Shown here in pieces: positions 1-8,472 of a stretch of 57,464 nt of DNA. Each line of letters opens with the position of its first letter. Position 1 is the first letter of the stretch. The notes below the pieces were generated by a model. The model was given only the letters and a program-made list of their open reading frames with translations, did no database searches and was not told the origin of the DNA. Source of the stretch: Tepidamorphus sp. (lineage in GTDB: Bacteria; Pseudomonadota; Alphaproteobacteria; Rhizobiales; Tepidamorphaceae); NCBI GenBank assembly GCA_028280885.1, contig JANQKY010000103.1, positions 1 through 57,464 on the forward strand, given 5' to 3'. Both the position numbers and the translations under genes were made by a program.

Positions 1-10
1 CGGTGATCCC

Positions 11-46
11 ATCGGTGAACCTCCTTTGCCCCAGAGAATCACCGAT
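11..46. repeat. 8-bp inverted repeat at the left edge
   Basis: ATCGGTGA (11-18) and TCACCGAT (39-46) are perfect inverted copies with a 20-nt spacer. The stretch 1-130 holds no credible gene. The hairpin could belong to a transcript end outside the window, but no T-run follows, so its role is open. Confidence 0.3.
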
Positions 47-100
47 CAATCGAAATGGGAAACCCGCAAATGAGTCACCGCAAAAAGCCGGTGGTATAAC

Positions 101-128
101 GGCGCGGAGAGGCCTATTCCGCCGCGCC
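101..128 (-). terminator. GC hairpin downstream of the orphan gene
   Basis: GGCGCGG (101-107) pairs with CCGCGCC (122-128) across a 14-nt loop, directly after the stop codon of the minus-strand gene that ends at 131. It could close the transcript coming through the carboxylase and orphan genes. There is no convincing T-tract, so intrinsic termination is only possible. Confidence 0.3.
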
Positions 129-130
129 GC

Positions 131-832
131 TTACTTCCTTAAAGCTCTATCCACAGACCTCAACATAGAATTGAGGTATTCATTGTCTTTTTGAAGATGA
201 CCGCCGCGCGTTACTTTCGGCGCATATAGGCTACAGCCATATTTGGCACCATTTTCCCCATTGCTGAGCCCCCAATATCTGCAAGAACGCATGCATATCA
301 CGACTTTATTACCCTTCTCCGCCTCGGGAAAGAGCGTACTCTGCGCCCAATCGAGCGTCATTCTACATGACGGCAACGACGAAAGGACAGACCGATCAGG
401 AATATCCTTTGAATGATATGGTGAAATATTTAAGCTTACTATCTTATTTCTGAGGAAATCGATATCCTCTAAATATTTCTCATCCACAAATCCCTTAATT
501 CGACTCTTCCACCATTTACGTCCCTCAACATGTTCCTTACCTGGGAATGCGCTCTCGCCACGCTTAACATGTTTGAATCGTTTTGCCGCATCTTTGGATT
601 TGGCAATATCGTGATCCGAATCCGAAAGTCCGGGTGAAAGGTATAGCAATATTATCGGTGCTCTTTTTATCGGCCCGCCCCAACATCCAGGCAAGCAATT
701 TAGATCAAACGGATGCTCAACCCGGCCCAACACATCCCTGTCCGCCGGATGTGAATACCCATGTCTTCCATCTTTGTAGTAGCCGAGGTTTTCCGGCCAG
801 AAATCAAAAAACTCCTTATCGCCGACGAACAT
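131..832 (-). CDS. AT-rich orphan protein of 233 aa, coupled to the carboxylase gene
   Basis: I do not recognise a family. The protein is predicted soluble and cytoplasmic, with no signal peptide or membrane segment, and rich in Lys, Arg, Ser and Tyr. Two short stretches, LLYLSPG near residues 62-68 and ISPYHS near 136-141, recall the phosphate and uracil pockets of uracil-DNA-glycosylase-fold proteins. That is a weak impression, not an assignment. The start ATG at 830-832 lies 9 nt beyond the stop of the upstream carboxylase gene, and a GGGGGG run sits just before it, so translation is probably coupled. Base composition is clearly more AT-rich than every neighbour (for example around 420-480), with AT-ending codons, which suggests horizontal acquisition. 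Confidence 0.6.
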   Translation of the reverse strand: MFVGDKEFFDFWPENLGYYKDGRHGYSHPADRDVLGRVEHPFDLNCLPGCWGGPIKRAPIILLYLSPGLSDSDHDIAKSKDAAKRFKHVKRGESAFPGKEHVEGRKWWKSRIKGFVDEKYLEDIDFLRNKIVSLNISPYHSKDIPDRSVLSSLPSCRMTLDWAQSTLFPEAEKGNKVVICMRSCRYWGLSNGENGAKYGCSLYAPKVTRGGHLQKDNEYLNSMLRSVDRALRK

Positions 833-841
833 ATGTCCCCC

Positions 842-2449
842 CTACATCCGAAACACACCGAACTTCGTCTCCGGCACCGGCGCGTTGAGCGCGGCAGAAA
901 AGGCGAGCGCCAGGACACGCCGCGTTTCGCCCGGCAGGATGATGCCATCATCCCAGAGCCGGGCGGTGGCGTGATAGGGATGGCCCTCGGCCTCGTAGCG
1001 CTCGCGGATCGGCGCCTTGAAGGCCTCCTCGTCCTCGGCGCTCCAGGCGCCGCCATCGGCCTCGATATTGTCGCGGCGCACGGTCGCCAGGACGGAGGCC
1101 GCCTGCTCGCCGCCCATGACGGAGATGCGCGCGTTCGGCCACATGAACAGGAAGCGGGGCGAATAGGCGCGGCCGCACATGCCGTAATTGCCGGCGCCGA
1201 ACGAGCCGCCGACGATCACCGTGATCTTCGGCACCTGGGCGCAGGCGACCGCCGTCACCAGCTTGGCGCCGTCCTTGGCGATGCCGCCGGCCTCATAGTC
1301 GCGACCGACCATGAAGCCGGTGATGTTCTGCAGGAACAGGAGCGGAATACGGCGCTGGCAGCACAATTCGATGAAATGGGCGCCCTTCAGCGCCGATTCC
1401 GAAAACAGGATGCCGTTATTGGCGAGGATCCCCACCGGCATGCCGGCGATCCGGGCAAAGCCGGTCACCAGCGTCGTCCCGTACAGCGCCTTGAACTCGT
1501 CGAACTGCGATCCGTCGACCAGCCGGGCGATGACCTCGCGGATATCGTATTGCCGGGTCAGCGCGGCGGGGATGACGCCATCGAGCTCGGCGGTATCGTA
1601 GAGCGGCTCTACCGGCGCCTGAAGATCGATCGATACTTCCTTGCGGTCGTTCAGGTTTCCGACGATCTGACGGGCCAGGATCAAGGCATGGTCGTCGTCG
1701 ACCGCATAGTGGTCCGCGACGCCCGACAGGCGGGCATGGACATCGGCGCCGCCGAGATCCTCCGCCGAGACCTCCTCGCCGGTCGCAGCCTTCACCAGCG
1801 GCGGACCGCCCAGGAAAATCGTGCCCTGGCGGCGCACGATGATGGTTTCATCCGACATCGCCGGCACATAGGCGCCGCCGGCGGTGCACGAGCCCATGAC
1901 GACGGCGATCTGCGGAATGCCGGCCGACGACATGGTCGCCTGATTGTAGAAGATCCGGCCGAAATGCTCCCGGTCGGGAAAGACGTCGGTCTGGTTGGGC
2001 AGGTTGGCGCCGCCGGAATCGACCAGGTAGATACACGGCAAGCGGTTCTGCAGCGCCACTTCCTGGGCGCGCAGGTGCTTCTTGACCGTCATCGGATAGT
2101 AGGTGCCGCCCTTGATCGTCGCGTCGTTGCAGACGATGACGCATTCGCGGCCCTCGACGCGGCCGATGCCGGTGATGATGCCGGCGCCGTGGATGGCATC
2201 CCCGTACAGGCCGTGGGCGGCCAGTGGCGACAGCTCCAGGAAGGGCGAGCCCGGATCAATGAGCCGCATGACGCGGTCGCGCGGCAGCAGCTTGCCGCGC
2301 TTCAGGTGTCGCTCGCGGGCCCGGTCGGAGCCGCCGCGCGCCGCGACCGCCCGTTTCTCGGCAAGATCGGCGGCAAGGGCTGCCATCGCCTCGGCGTTGC
2401 GGCGAAAGTCATCCGAGGCGGGGCTGAGCTTGCTTTCGATATGCGGCAT
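842..2449 (-). CDS. mccB: Methylcrotonoyl-CoA carboxylase, carboxyltransferase (beta) subunit
   Basis: This is the carboxyltransferase subunit of 3-methylcrotonyl-CoA carboxylase, which moves CO2 from biotin to 3-methylcrotonyl-CoA in leucine degradation. The 535-residue product has the usual MCC-beta length, with two crotonase-like carboxyltransferase halves. Family signatures include RDRVMRLIDPGSPFLEL near residue 60, the glycine-rich GGAYVPAMSDE segment near 210, and the family-typical C-terminus ending PETKFGVFRM. The frame stays open upstream to 2551, but ATG at 2449 begins the conserved N-terminus and is preceded by GGAGGA at good spacing. The partner biotin carboxylase/BCCP gene (mccA) is absent here, although isovaleryl-CoA dehydrogenase, the preceding enzyme, is encoded 4.8 kb upstream on the same strand. 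Confidence 0.95.
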   Translation of the reverse strand: MPHIESKLSPASDDFRRNAEAMAALAADLAEKRAVAARGGSDRARERHLKRGKLLPRDRVMRLIDPGSPFLELSPLAAHGLYGDAIHGAGIITGIGRVEGRECVIVCNDATIKGGTYYPMTVKKHLRAQEVALQNRLPCIYLVDSGGANLPNQTDVFPDREHFGRIFYNQATMSSAGIPQIAVVMGSCTAGGAYVPAMSDETIIVRRQGTIFLGGPPLVKAATGEEVSAEDLGGADVHARLSGVADHYAVDDDHALILARQIVGNLNDRKEVSIDLQAPVEPLYDTAELDGVIPAALTRQYDIREVIARLVDGSQFDEFKALYGTTLVTGFARIAGMPVGILANNGILFSESALKGAHFIELCCQRRIPLLFLQNITGFMVGRDYEAGGIAKDGAKLVTAVACAQVPKITVIVGGSFGAGNYGMCGRAYSPRFLFMWPNARISVMGGEQAASVLATVRRDNIEADGGAWSAEDEEAFKAPIRERYEAEGHPYHATARLWDDGIILPGETRRVLALAFSAALNAPVPETKFGVFRM

Positions 2450-2490
2450 GACGGGTCCTCCGGCCTCCTGCGTTAGACCACGGCTATCGG

Positions 2491-2526
2491 GCGGGAGACA
2501 ATGTAAAAGCGGGAGACAATGTAAAA
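2491..2526. repeat. Perfect 18-bp tandem duplication upstream of mccB
   Basis: The unit GCGGGAGACAATGTAAAA occurs twice without a gap (2491-2508 and 2509-2526), 42-77 bp upstream of the mccB start. On the coding strand it reads TTTTACATTGTCTCCCGC twice. It may duplicate a promoter or regulator half-site. No function is established. Confidence 0.85.
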
Positions 2527-2580
2527 ACGGCGCGGTCCGGTCCGGATCCACGCCGTTTCAGCATAACCGCCGACGGTTTC

Positions 2581-2706
2581 CTATCGCGAAGCGATGGCAG
2601 TCGGCTCGAACCCGCCAAACAGGGCGGTAACAGCCATGACACCGACCAGGATGGCCAGCGTCCACACGGTTACACGCAGGTAGGACGGATTTGCGTCGCG
2701 TTCCAT
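2581..2706 (-). CDS. Putative 41-aa single-pass membrane peptide
   Basis: The frame from ATG at 2706 to TAG at 2581 encodes 41 residues beginning MERDANPSYLRVTVW. One hydrophobic helix (about residues 13-31, VWTLAILVGVMAVTALFGG) would span the inner membrane after a short polar N-terminus. A GGGG run 6 nt before the ATG can act as ribosome-binding site. It lies between a YdcF-like membrane protein gene and mccB on the same strand. I do not recognise a family. The coherent helix, the ribosome-binding site and the lack of competing genes make it plausible, but only conservation can prove it. Confidence 0.5.
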   Translation of the reverse strand: MERDANPSYLRVTVWTLAILVGVMAVTALFGGFEPTAIASR

Positions 2707-2863
2707 TCAGAACCCCATTCCAATTGGACAGCGGTCAACAAGGCACGACAAGCAGTCGTCACTTTAAGCCACCCAGTTACGAATTATTAAGCATGGGCGC
2801 AAGTCCATTCTTCGCGGGTTTTCCCGAATTCGCCGCGCCGTCCACATCGGCTTGTGGACAGCC

Positions 2864-3667
2864 TTAACGGCCGGGCCCCGGCAGCAGCGCCGAGGTGCGG
2901 CCGGTGAGCCGGTAGGCGATCAGCCCGATCCACTCGCGCGTTGCCATGTCGACGCGCCTAAGCCCTTCGGATGCGGAGGAAAACGGCCGCCAGACGTCGG
3001 CGCCGCCGCGCGTGCGGAAGTCAACCGGATAAGCATCGACCTCAAATCCGGCGGCGCGGAAGCTGCCGACCGCGCGCGGCATGTGCCAGGCCGACGTGAC
3101 GAGCAGCCAGCGCTCACCATCCGCCGGTGCGACGCGTTCCCGGGTGAAGACGGCGTTCTGCCAGGTGTTCTTCGACTGGTCTTCGAGCGTGATTCGATTC
3201 GGATCGATGCCGATGCCGCTGAACAGCGCGCTTGCCACATCCGATTCGCGGGCGCGGTCGAAGAGGATTTTCCCCGACCCGCCGGTGAAGACCAGGCGGG
3301 CGTCGGGATAACGCCGGGCCAGTTCGGCCGCCGCGGTCACCCGCTCGGCGGCCTCGTTCAGGGCGATAATCCCCCGGCCGGCGCTGACGGCGGTGTCGAA
3401 GGAGCCACCGAGCACAATGATCCCCTCCGGCGCGCCGCCCTCGCCCTCCTCCCAGGCTGGAAACCGCTCCTCCAGCGGCAGCACCATCAGGTGGCCGAGC
3501 GGCGAAAACCCGCACAGCACGAGCCCGGCAAGCGCCAGCGCGAGCGCGCCGGTGCCCAGGCGCCGGATACCGAAGGCCAGCAGCACAGCCCCCGCCAGCG
3601 CCAGCATGATCAGCGCGTTCGAGGGCTGGAGGAAAAACCAGGCGATCTTCGATATGTAGAAAAACAT
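2864..3667 (-). CDS. YdcF/ElyC/SanA-like DUF218 membrane protein
   Basis: This 267-aa protein belongs to the YdcF/SanA (DUF218) family, which includes ElyC, an E. coli factor affecting envelope polysaccharide and peptidoglycan precursor use. The exact reaction is unknown. Two hydrophobic helices occupy about residues 1-60. The cytosolic or periplasmic domain then carries the family hallmarks: GIIVLGGS near 84-91, DARLVFTGGSG near 122-132, the acidic ESDVAS segment, and the NTWQNA and LLVTSAWHMPRA motifs. It is divergently oriented from the DMT exporter at 3735 with about 67 bp between starts. Confidence 0.85.
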   Translation of the reverse strand: MFFYISKIAWFFLQPSNALIMLALAGAVLLAFGIRRLGTGALALALAGLVLCGFSPLGHLMVLPLEERFPAWEEGEGGAPEGIIVLGGSFDTAVSAGRGIIALNEAAERVTAAAELARRYPDARLVFTGGSGKILFDRARESDVASALFSGIGIDPNRITLEDQSKNTWQNAVFTRERVAPADGERWLLVTSAWHMPRAVGSFRAAGFEVDAYPVDFRTRGGADVWRPFSSASEGLRRVDMATREWIGLIAYRLTGRTSALLPGPGR

Positions 3668-3734
3668 GGCTGCTCCGCGTCGCGATCCCCGAAGACGTGT
3701 TGGACGCGCCCGCCCCGCACGCTAAGACCTTCGG

Positions 3735-4634
3735 ATGATCCGCAAACCCACTCCCGTCGACCTCACCCTGATCGCAGTCATGGTGACGATCTGGTCGTCG
3801 GCCTTCGTGGCGATCAAGGTAGCCGTACCCGAAACCGGGCCGGTCTGGCTTGTCTTTTTTCGGGTCGCCTTCGGCTTTCTGGCGCTTCTGCCCTGGACGC
3901 TGTGGCGGGGCATCGTGCTGCCGGCGCATCGGCGGGAATGGTTCTATATCGGCCTGATCGCGGTCCTGAGTTCCTATCTGCCGTTCTGGCTGATCAGCTG
4001 GGCGCAGCAGACGCTCGACGCCGGAACGACGGCATTGTTGATGGGCGCCGGGCCGTTCCTGGCCCAGATCATCAGCCATTTCACCACCAGCGACGACAGG
4101 ATGAACGTGCCGAAGCTGATCGCCGTGCTGCTCGGCTTTGCCGGGGTCTCTGTGGTGATCGGCCAGGATGCGCTGACGGGCATGGAAGGCGGGCTCGCGC
4201 CGCCGGTCGCGATCCTGGGCGCGCTGGTGTGCCTGTCGATTTCGGGCTCGCTGGTCAGGCGGGTCGAAAGCGTGCCGCCGACCCGGCTCAGTTCGCTGGT
4301 GCTGTGCCTGTCGCTGATGCTGCTCGTCCCGACGGTCATCCTGTCGGGCGACGGCCTGCCGCAGATGCCGTCGCAGTCGGCCTGGATCGCGCTGGTCTGG
4401 CTCGGAGTCGGGCCGACGGGCATCGCCTATATCCTGCGCTATCACCTGATCCGCACGGTCGGCTACAGCTATGTGGCGCTCGGCATGAACCTACTGCCGG
4501 CGCTCGGCGTCGCCTTCGGCGCGCTGCTGCTCGGCGAGCAGGTGTCGGCGACGGTGCTGATCGCGCTCGGGCTGGTGCTGACCGGACTGGCGATCGCCCG
4601 GCTCGGCATGCCGCGCGCGCCCGTCGGGCCGTAG
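3735..4634 (+). CDS. EamA/DMT-superfamily exporter
   Basis: This is a drug/metabolite transporter superfamily inner-membrane protein of 299 aa with about ten helices formed by two EamA repeats. The first repeat begins with the typical TIWSSAFVAIKVAVPETGP segment (about residues 19-37), and the second contains GPTGIAYILRYHLI and the late GEQVSATVLIALGLVLTG stretch. Members export amino acids, metabolites or drugs, and the substrate cannot be read from sequence. The gene ends 5 bp from the stop of the convergent APC permease gene. Confidence 0.88.
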   Translation: MIRKPTPVDLTLIAVMVTIWSSAFVAIKVAVPETGPVWLVFFRVAFGFLALLPWTLWRGIVLPAHRREWFYIGLIAVLSSYLPFWLISWAQQTLDAGTTALLMGAGPFLAQIISHFTTSDDRMNVPKLIAVLLGFAGVSVVIGQDALTGMEGGLAPPVAILGALVCLSISGSLVRRVESVPPTRLSSLVLCLSLMLLVPTVILSGDGLPQMPSQSAWIALVWLGVGPTGIAYILRYHLIRTVGYSYVALGMNLLPALGVAFGALLLGEQVSATVLIALGLVLTGLAIARLGMPRAPVGP

Positions 4635-4639
4635 CGTCC

Positions 4640-6214
4640 TTAAGGCCCCTCCATCGAGGCATCGACCAGTTCCTGGGTCCGTTCGGGCGGCAGCGCGTCG
4701 CGCAGGCCGAGCTGAAAGCAGATCAGGCCGATCACCGCGATCGCGGCCATGTCGAAGCCGATCGGCAGGACGCCAAGGCCACCGCCGAAATGGCCGAGAT
4801 AGGAAATGCCGGTCAGGCAGACGAGATAGATCAGCAGCCAGCGCGCCGCGCGCCAGTTCAGCGGGTCATCGACGGGCTGGAAGAGCAGCTTGGCGCGATA
4901 AAGAAGCAGCCCCAGGATGAGGGCGGCGTCGAGCCGCCAGATCGTGCTCCAGCCGCTCCAGTAGATGATGTAGGTGGCGACGATGAAGGCGGCCAGGCCG
5001 ATCAGCCAGACCATCGGCAGCCGGATCGGCCGCGGCTGGTCGGGCAGCGAGCGGCGCAACGCGACGACCGCGAGCGGGCCGATGCACAGCGACAGGACGA
5101 TTGCAGACGAGTTCAGCGCGACCAGTTCCTGGAACGGGAACAGTATGAGCACCAGGCCCGCCAGGAAGGTGAGGATCAGCGCGTAGACCGGCACGCCGCG
5201 CTGCGAAATCCATTGGAAGAGGCTTGGAAAGAAGCCGTTCAGCGACAGGGCGAGCCCGAGCCGGGCGTTCGAGCCGGTCGATACGAGGCCGGCGCCGAGC
5301 GGACCGATGATCGCCGCCCCGTACAGCAGCGCGATCAGCCAGGAGATGCCGATGATCGTGGCGATGCCGGCAAGCGGACCGAGATGGTGATCGAACTCGA
5401 CCTTGGCCCAGCCGTCGGTCAGCCGATCGGCCGGCATGGCGCCGACAAAGGCGATCTGGACGAGGACATAGATCAGGAAACACAGGCCGACCGTCAGGAA
5501 CAGGGCGGCCGGTATGGTGACCTGCGGCCGTTTCGCCTCGCCGGCCAGATCGACGATATGGCGGAAGCCCAGCAGCGCGAAGACGACGCCGCCAACCGAC
5601 ACGGCGCTGAAAATGCCGGCGATGCCCATCGGCGCGAAGCCGCCGAATTCCGTGAAGTTGGCGATCTTGAAGTCGACGCCGACAAAGGTCAGGACAACGA
5701 TCGCCGGCACCAGGATCTTCACGGTCGTCATGATCGCGTTGGCCTTGTTCAGCCAGGTGACGCCGAGAACGTTGATGACCGTCATCAACAGCAAAATGCT
5801 GGCGACGACCAGATAACCGCGCAGGCTGAGATCGTCTGGCGTCATCTTGCCGACGGCGAGACCGAGTTCGGGAAACAGCGGAGCGACATAGCGGATCATC
5901 GCCAGTGTCTCGATCGGCGCCTGGGTGGCGTAGCCGACCCAGGCCGACCAGCCGATCAGCATGCTGGTGGCGCTGCCGTGGGAATAGTGGGGCACGCGGG
6001 CAATGGCACCCGCCTCCGGCAGGCATCCGGTGACCTCGGCGAAGGGCAGCGCGATCAGCAGGATCGCGAAGCCGCCGATCAGCCAGGCGATGATCGCGGC
6101 GGGGCCGGCATGATGGACGGCGAGCATCGGCGCGAACAGCCAGCCCGATCCGAGAACACCGCCGATGCCGATGAAGGTCAGCCCTGTAATCCCGATCGAT
6201 CTTTTCAGGGCCAT
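4640..6214 (-). CDS. APC-superfamily amino acid permease
   Basis: This 524-aa protein has about 12 hydrophobic helices and the APC-family first-helix signature GLTFIGIGGVLGSGWLF (about residues 10-26), where substrate backbone groups are usually bound. It most likely imports an amino acid or polyamine across the inner membrane. Lying between two halves of a leucine-catabolism set, it could supply a branched-chain amino acid, but that is inference from position only. ATG at 6214 has a strong GGGGAGG ribosome-binding site 5 nt upstream, and the leader contains a triple 17-bp tandem repeat. Confidence 0.88.
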   Translation of the reverse strand: MALKRSIGITGLTFIGIGGVLGSGWLFAPMLAVHHAGPAAIIAWLIGGFAILLIALPFAEVTGCLPEAGAIARVPHYSHGSATSMLIGWSAWVGYATQAPIETLAMIRYVAPLFPELGLAVGKMTPDDLSLRGYLVVASILLLMTVINVLGVTWLNKANAIMTTVKILVPAIVVLTFVGVDFKIANFTEFGGFAPMGIAGIFSAVSVGGVVFALLGFRHIVDLAGEAKRPQVTIPAALFLTVGLCFLIYVLVQIAFVGAMPADRLTDGWAKVEFDHHLGPLAGIATIIGISWLIALLYGAAIIGPLGAGLVSTGSNARLGLALSLNGFFPSLFQWISQRGVPVYALILTFLAGLVLILFPFQELVALNSSAIVLSLCIGPLAVVALRRSLPDQPRPIRLPMVWLIGLAAFIVATYIIYWSGWSTIWRLDAALILGLLLYRAKLLFQPVDDPLNWRAARWLLIYLVCLTGISYLGHFGGGLGVLPIGFDMAAIAVIGLICFQLGLRDALPPERTQELVDASMEGP

Positions 6215-6229
6215 GGCCGCCTCCCCTTG

Positions 6230-6280
6230 CGGTTCTATCGTTCGGGCGGTTCTATCGTCCGGGCGGTTCTATCGTCCGGG
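6230..6280. repeat. 17-bp tandem repeat, three copies, in the APC permease leader
   Basis: The unit CGGTTCTATCGTCCGGG occurs at 230-246, 247-263 and 264-280 of this kilobase (6230-6280). The last two copies are identical and the first differs at one base. The array ends 16 bp upstream of the permease start codon, next to its ribosome-binding site, so it lies in the promoter or 5' leader. Confidence 0.9.
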
Positions 6281-6375
6281 CGACAGCACCGGCACCGTCT
6301 TATCGCCGGGATTGTGCATGAGGCGGCCTGAATGCGAAAGGCGAAAACCGATCGGTGCGGAAGCTTTGCCCTGCT

Positions 6376-7200
6376 TCAGTCCCAGTCGGGCGCCCAGGCG
6401 GCATTGACCATGCGGCCCTGCGGGTGGGCGAGGCCGGCGATCGCGGTCATATCCTCCTCACTCAAGGCGAAATCGGCGATGTCGAGATTCTCGGCCAGTC
6501 GCTGCGGGTTGCTGGTGCGCGGAATGGCGACGACGCCGGGCTGCTGGACCAGCCAGCGCAGCGCCACCTGCGTCTCGCTCTTGCGATGGCGGGCGGCCAC
6601 ATCGGCCATCAGCGGGTCGCCGACCACCTTGCCGCGGGCGATCGGGCAGTAGCAGGTCACCGAGATGCCATGCTTCCGGCAGGCGTCCAGCACCTTGGAC
6701 TGGTCGAGATAGACATGCCATTCGACCTGGTTGGTGACGATCGGCTCGTCCGATATAGCGACCGCTTCCTCGATCAGCGCGACGGGGAAATTGGAGATGC
6801 CGATATGGCGGGCGCGGCCATCGCGGCGGACACGGGACAGGGCGCCGAGCGTTTCCTTGAGCGGCACGTCGGGGTCGGGCCAGTGGATCAGGATCAGGTC
6901 GGCATAGTCGGTGCCGAGATCGGCAAGGCTCGCGTCAACGGATGCTTCCAGCGCGTCGGCGCGAAGCTGGTCGTGCCAGACCTTGGTGGTCAGGAACAGA
7001 TCGCCCCGATCTACGCCTGAGGCGCGGATCCCCTCCCCGACCTCGCGCTCGTTGGCATACATGCGCGCGGTATCGACATGCCGGTAGCCGAGCCCGATGG
7101 CCTCCCTGACGATATCGACGCAGGTGTCACCCCGCAGGTCCCAGGTTCCAAGCCCGATCGCCGGCTTCGACGCGCCATTCGCCTCGACTCGATGCACCAT
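6376..7200 (-). CDS. Aldo/keto reductase
   Basis: This cytosolic NADPH-dependent oxidoreductase of the AKR superfamily has 274 aa, the usual single-domain length. The catalytic tetrad is intact: Asp43 and Tyr48 in HVDTARMYANE, Lys73 in TTKVWHD and His106 in LILIHWPDP. The cofactor-binding IPRTSNPQRL segment near the C-terminus is present. It most resembles the bacterial 2,5-diketo-gluconate-reductase/YafB-type group, which reduces small aldehydes and ketones. It starts 29 nt after the ivd stop and probably sits at the end of that operon. Its substrate is not predictable. Confidence 0.92.
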   Translation of the reverse strand: MVHRVEANGASKPAIGLGTWDLRGDTCVDIVREAIGLGYRHVDTARMYANEREVGEGIRASGVDRGDLFLTTKVWHDQLRADALEASVDASLADLGTDYADLILIHWPDPDVPLKETLGALSRVRRDGRARHIGISNFPVALIEEAVAISDEPIVTNQVEWHVYLDQSKVLDACRKHGISVTCYCPIARGKVVGDPLMADVAARHRKSETQVALRWLVQQPGVVAIPRTSNPQRLAENLDIADFALSEEDMTAIAGLAHPQGRMVNAAWAPDWD

Positions 7201-7229
7201 GTAGCCGTTTCCTCCTGTTGCCGCCAGCC

Positions 7230-8402
7230 TCAGGCCGTTTCCTCGAACAGTTCGCGTCCGATCAGCCAGCGCCGGATTTCGCTCGTGCCGGCACCGATCT
7301 CATAGAGCTTGGCGTCGCGCAACAGGCGGCCGGTCGCATAATCGTTGATATAACCGTTGCCGCCCAGGCACTGGATCGCCTCGAGCGCCATCCAGGTCGC
7401 GGTCTCGGCGGCATAGAGGATGACGCCGGCCGAATCCTTGCGCGTCGTCTCGCCGCGATCGCAGGCCCGCGCGACCATGTAGAGATAGGCCTTGGTCGCG
7501 TTCATGCGGGTGTACATGTCGGCGAGCTTGCCCTGCATGAGCTGGAACTCGCCGATCGCCTTGCCGAATTGCTTGCGCTCGTGCACGTAGGGCACGACGA
7601 TGTCCATCGCCGCCTGCATGATCCCGACCGGGCCGCCGGCCAGCACCACGCGCTCGTAGTCGAGGCCGGACATCAGCACGTTGACGCCGCGGCCGGTCGA
7701 GCCGAGCACGTTTTCCTCCGGCACCTCGCAATCCTCGAAGATCAGTTCGCCGGTATCGGAGCCGCGCATGCCCAGCTTGTCGAGCTTCTGGGCGGTGGAG
7801 AAGCCCTTGAAGCCCTTTTCGATGAGGAAGGCGGTCATGCCCCGCGGGCCGGCGTCGGGATCGGTCTTGGCATAGACCACCAGCGTATCGGCATCGGGCC
7901 CATTGGTGATCCACATCTTCGAACCGTTCAGGATGTAGCGGTCGCCCTTCTTGTCGGCGCGGGTGCGCATCGAAACGACATCGGAGCCCGAGCCGGGTTC
8001 GGACATCGCCAGCGCGCCGAGATGCTCGCCGGAGATCAGCTTCGGCAGGTAGCGGCGCTTCTGCTCCTCGGTTCCGTTAAGCGTAATCTGATTGACGCAG
8101 AGATTGGAATGGGCGCCGTAGCTCAAGCCCACCGAGGCCGAGCCGCGGCTGATCTCCTCGATCGCGATGACATGTTCCAGATAGCCCATGCCGGTGCCGC
8201 CATACTCCTCCTCGGCGGTGATCCCGAGCAGGCCCATCTCGCCGAGCTTCGGCCACAAGTCGCGCGGGAACGTGTTGGAGCTGTCGATTTCGGCTGCGAT
8301 CGGGGCGATGTGGTCGTCGGTGAACGAGCGGACCGTATCGCGCAGCATGTCGGCCTGTTCGCCGAGATCGTAGTTGAGGGTCGGATAGTCGTTGGGACGC
8401 AT
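7230..8402 (-). CDS. ivd: Isovaleryl-CoA dehydrogenase
   Basis: This FAD enzyme oxidises isovaleryl-CoA to 3-methylcrotonyl-CoA in leucine degradation and passes electrons to ETF. The 390-aa product has the three acyl-CoA dehydrogenase domains. The assignment rests on two IVD-specific traits. The catalytic glutamate is in helix G (Glu250, SGLDYERVVLAGG), and the position used by most other family members near the C-terminus is glycine in YEIGAGTSEIRR (367-378). The flavin-contact segments AMSEPGSGSDV and WITNGPDAD are also present. It follows the AidB-like gene by 70 nt and precedes the aldo/keto reductase. Some pipelines name the gene liuA. Confidence 0.95.
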   Translation of the reverse strand: MRPNDYPTLNYDLGEQADMLRDTVRSFTDDHIAPIAAEIDSSNTFPRDLWPKLGEMGLLGITAEEEYGGTGMGYLEHVIAIEEISRGSASVGLSYGAHSNLCVNQITLNGTEEQKRRYLPKLISGEHLGALAMSEPGSGSDVVSMRTRADKKGDRYILNGSKMWITNGPDADTLVVYAKTDPDAGPRGMTAFLIEKGFKGFSTAQKLDKLGMRGSDTGELIFEDCEVPEENVLGSTGRGVNVLMSGLDYERVVLAGGPVGIMQAAMDIVVPYVHERKQFGKAIGEFQLMQGKLADMYTRMNATKAYLYMVARACDRGETTRKDSAGVILYAAETATWMALEAIQCLGGNGYINDYATGRLLRDAKLYEIGAGTSEIRRWLIGRELFEETA

Positions 8403-8472
8403 GGTGACAGCCTTTCAGCGCAAGCATTTGATTATTTGAAGAGGGCGGCTCGGGCCGCGCGACAGGGGCGGC

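Noticed and set aside
2450..2551. Longer N-terminus for MccB starting at 2551
   Set aside because: It passes through the tandem repeat and gives a repeated FLHCLP-type sequence not seen in the family. ATG at 2449 has the ribosome-binding site and family start.
6230..6280. Short repeat array as CRISPR
   Set aside because: The units are contiguous, 17 bp long and lack spacers. No cas genes are nearby.
2852..6331. Very long plus-strand open frame (over 1100 codons)
   Set aside because: It runs antisense to the YdcF, DMT and APC genes, has low-complexity Asp/Arg/Gln-rich content and no family motif. It is a by-product of high GC.
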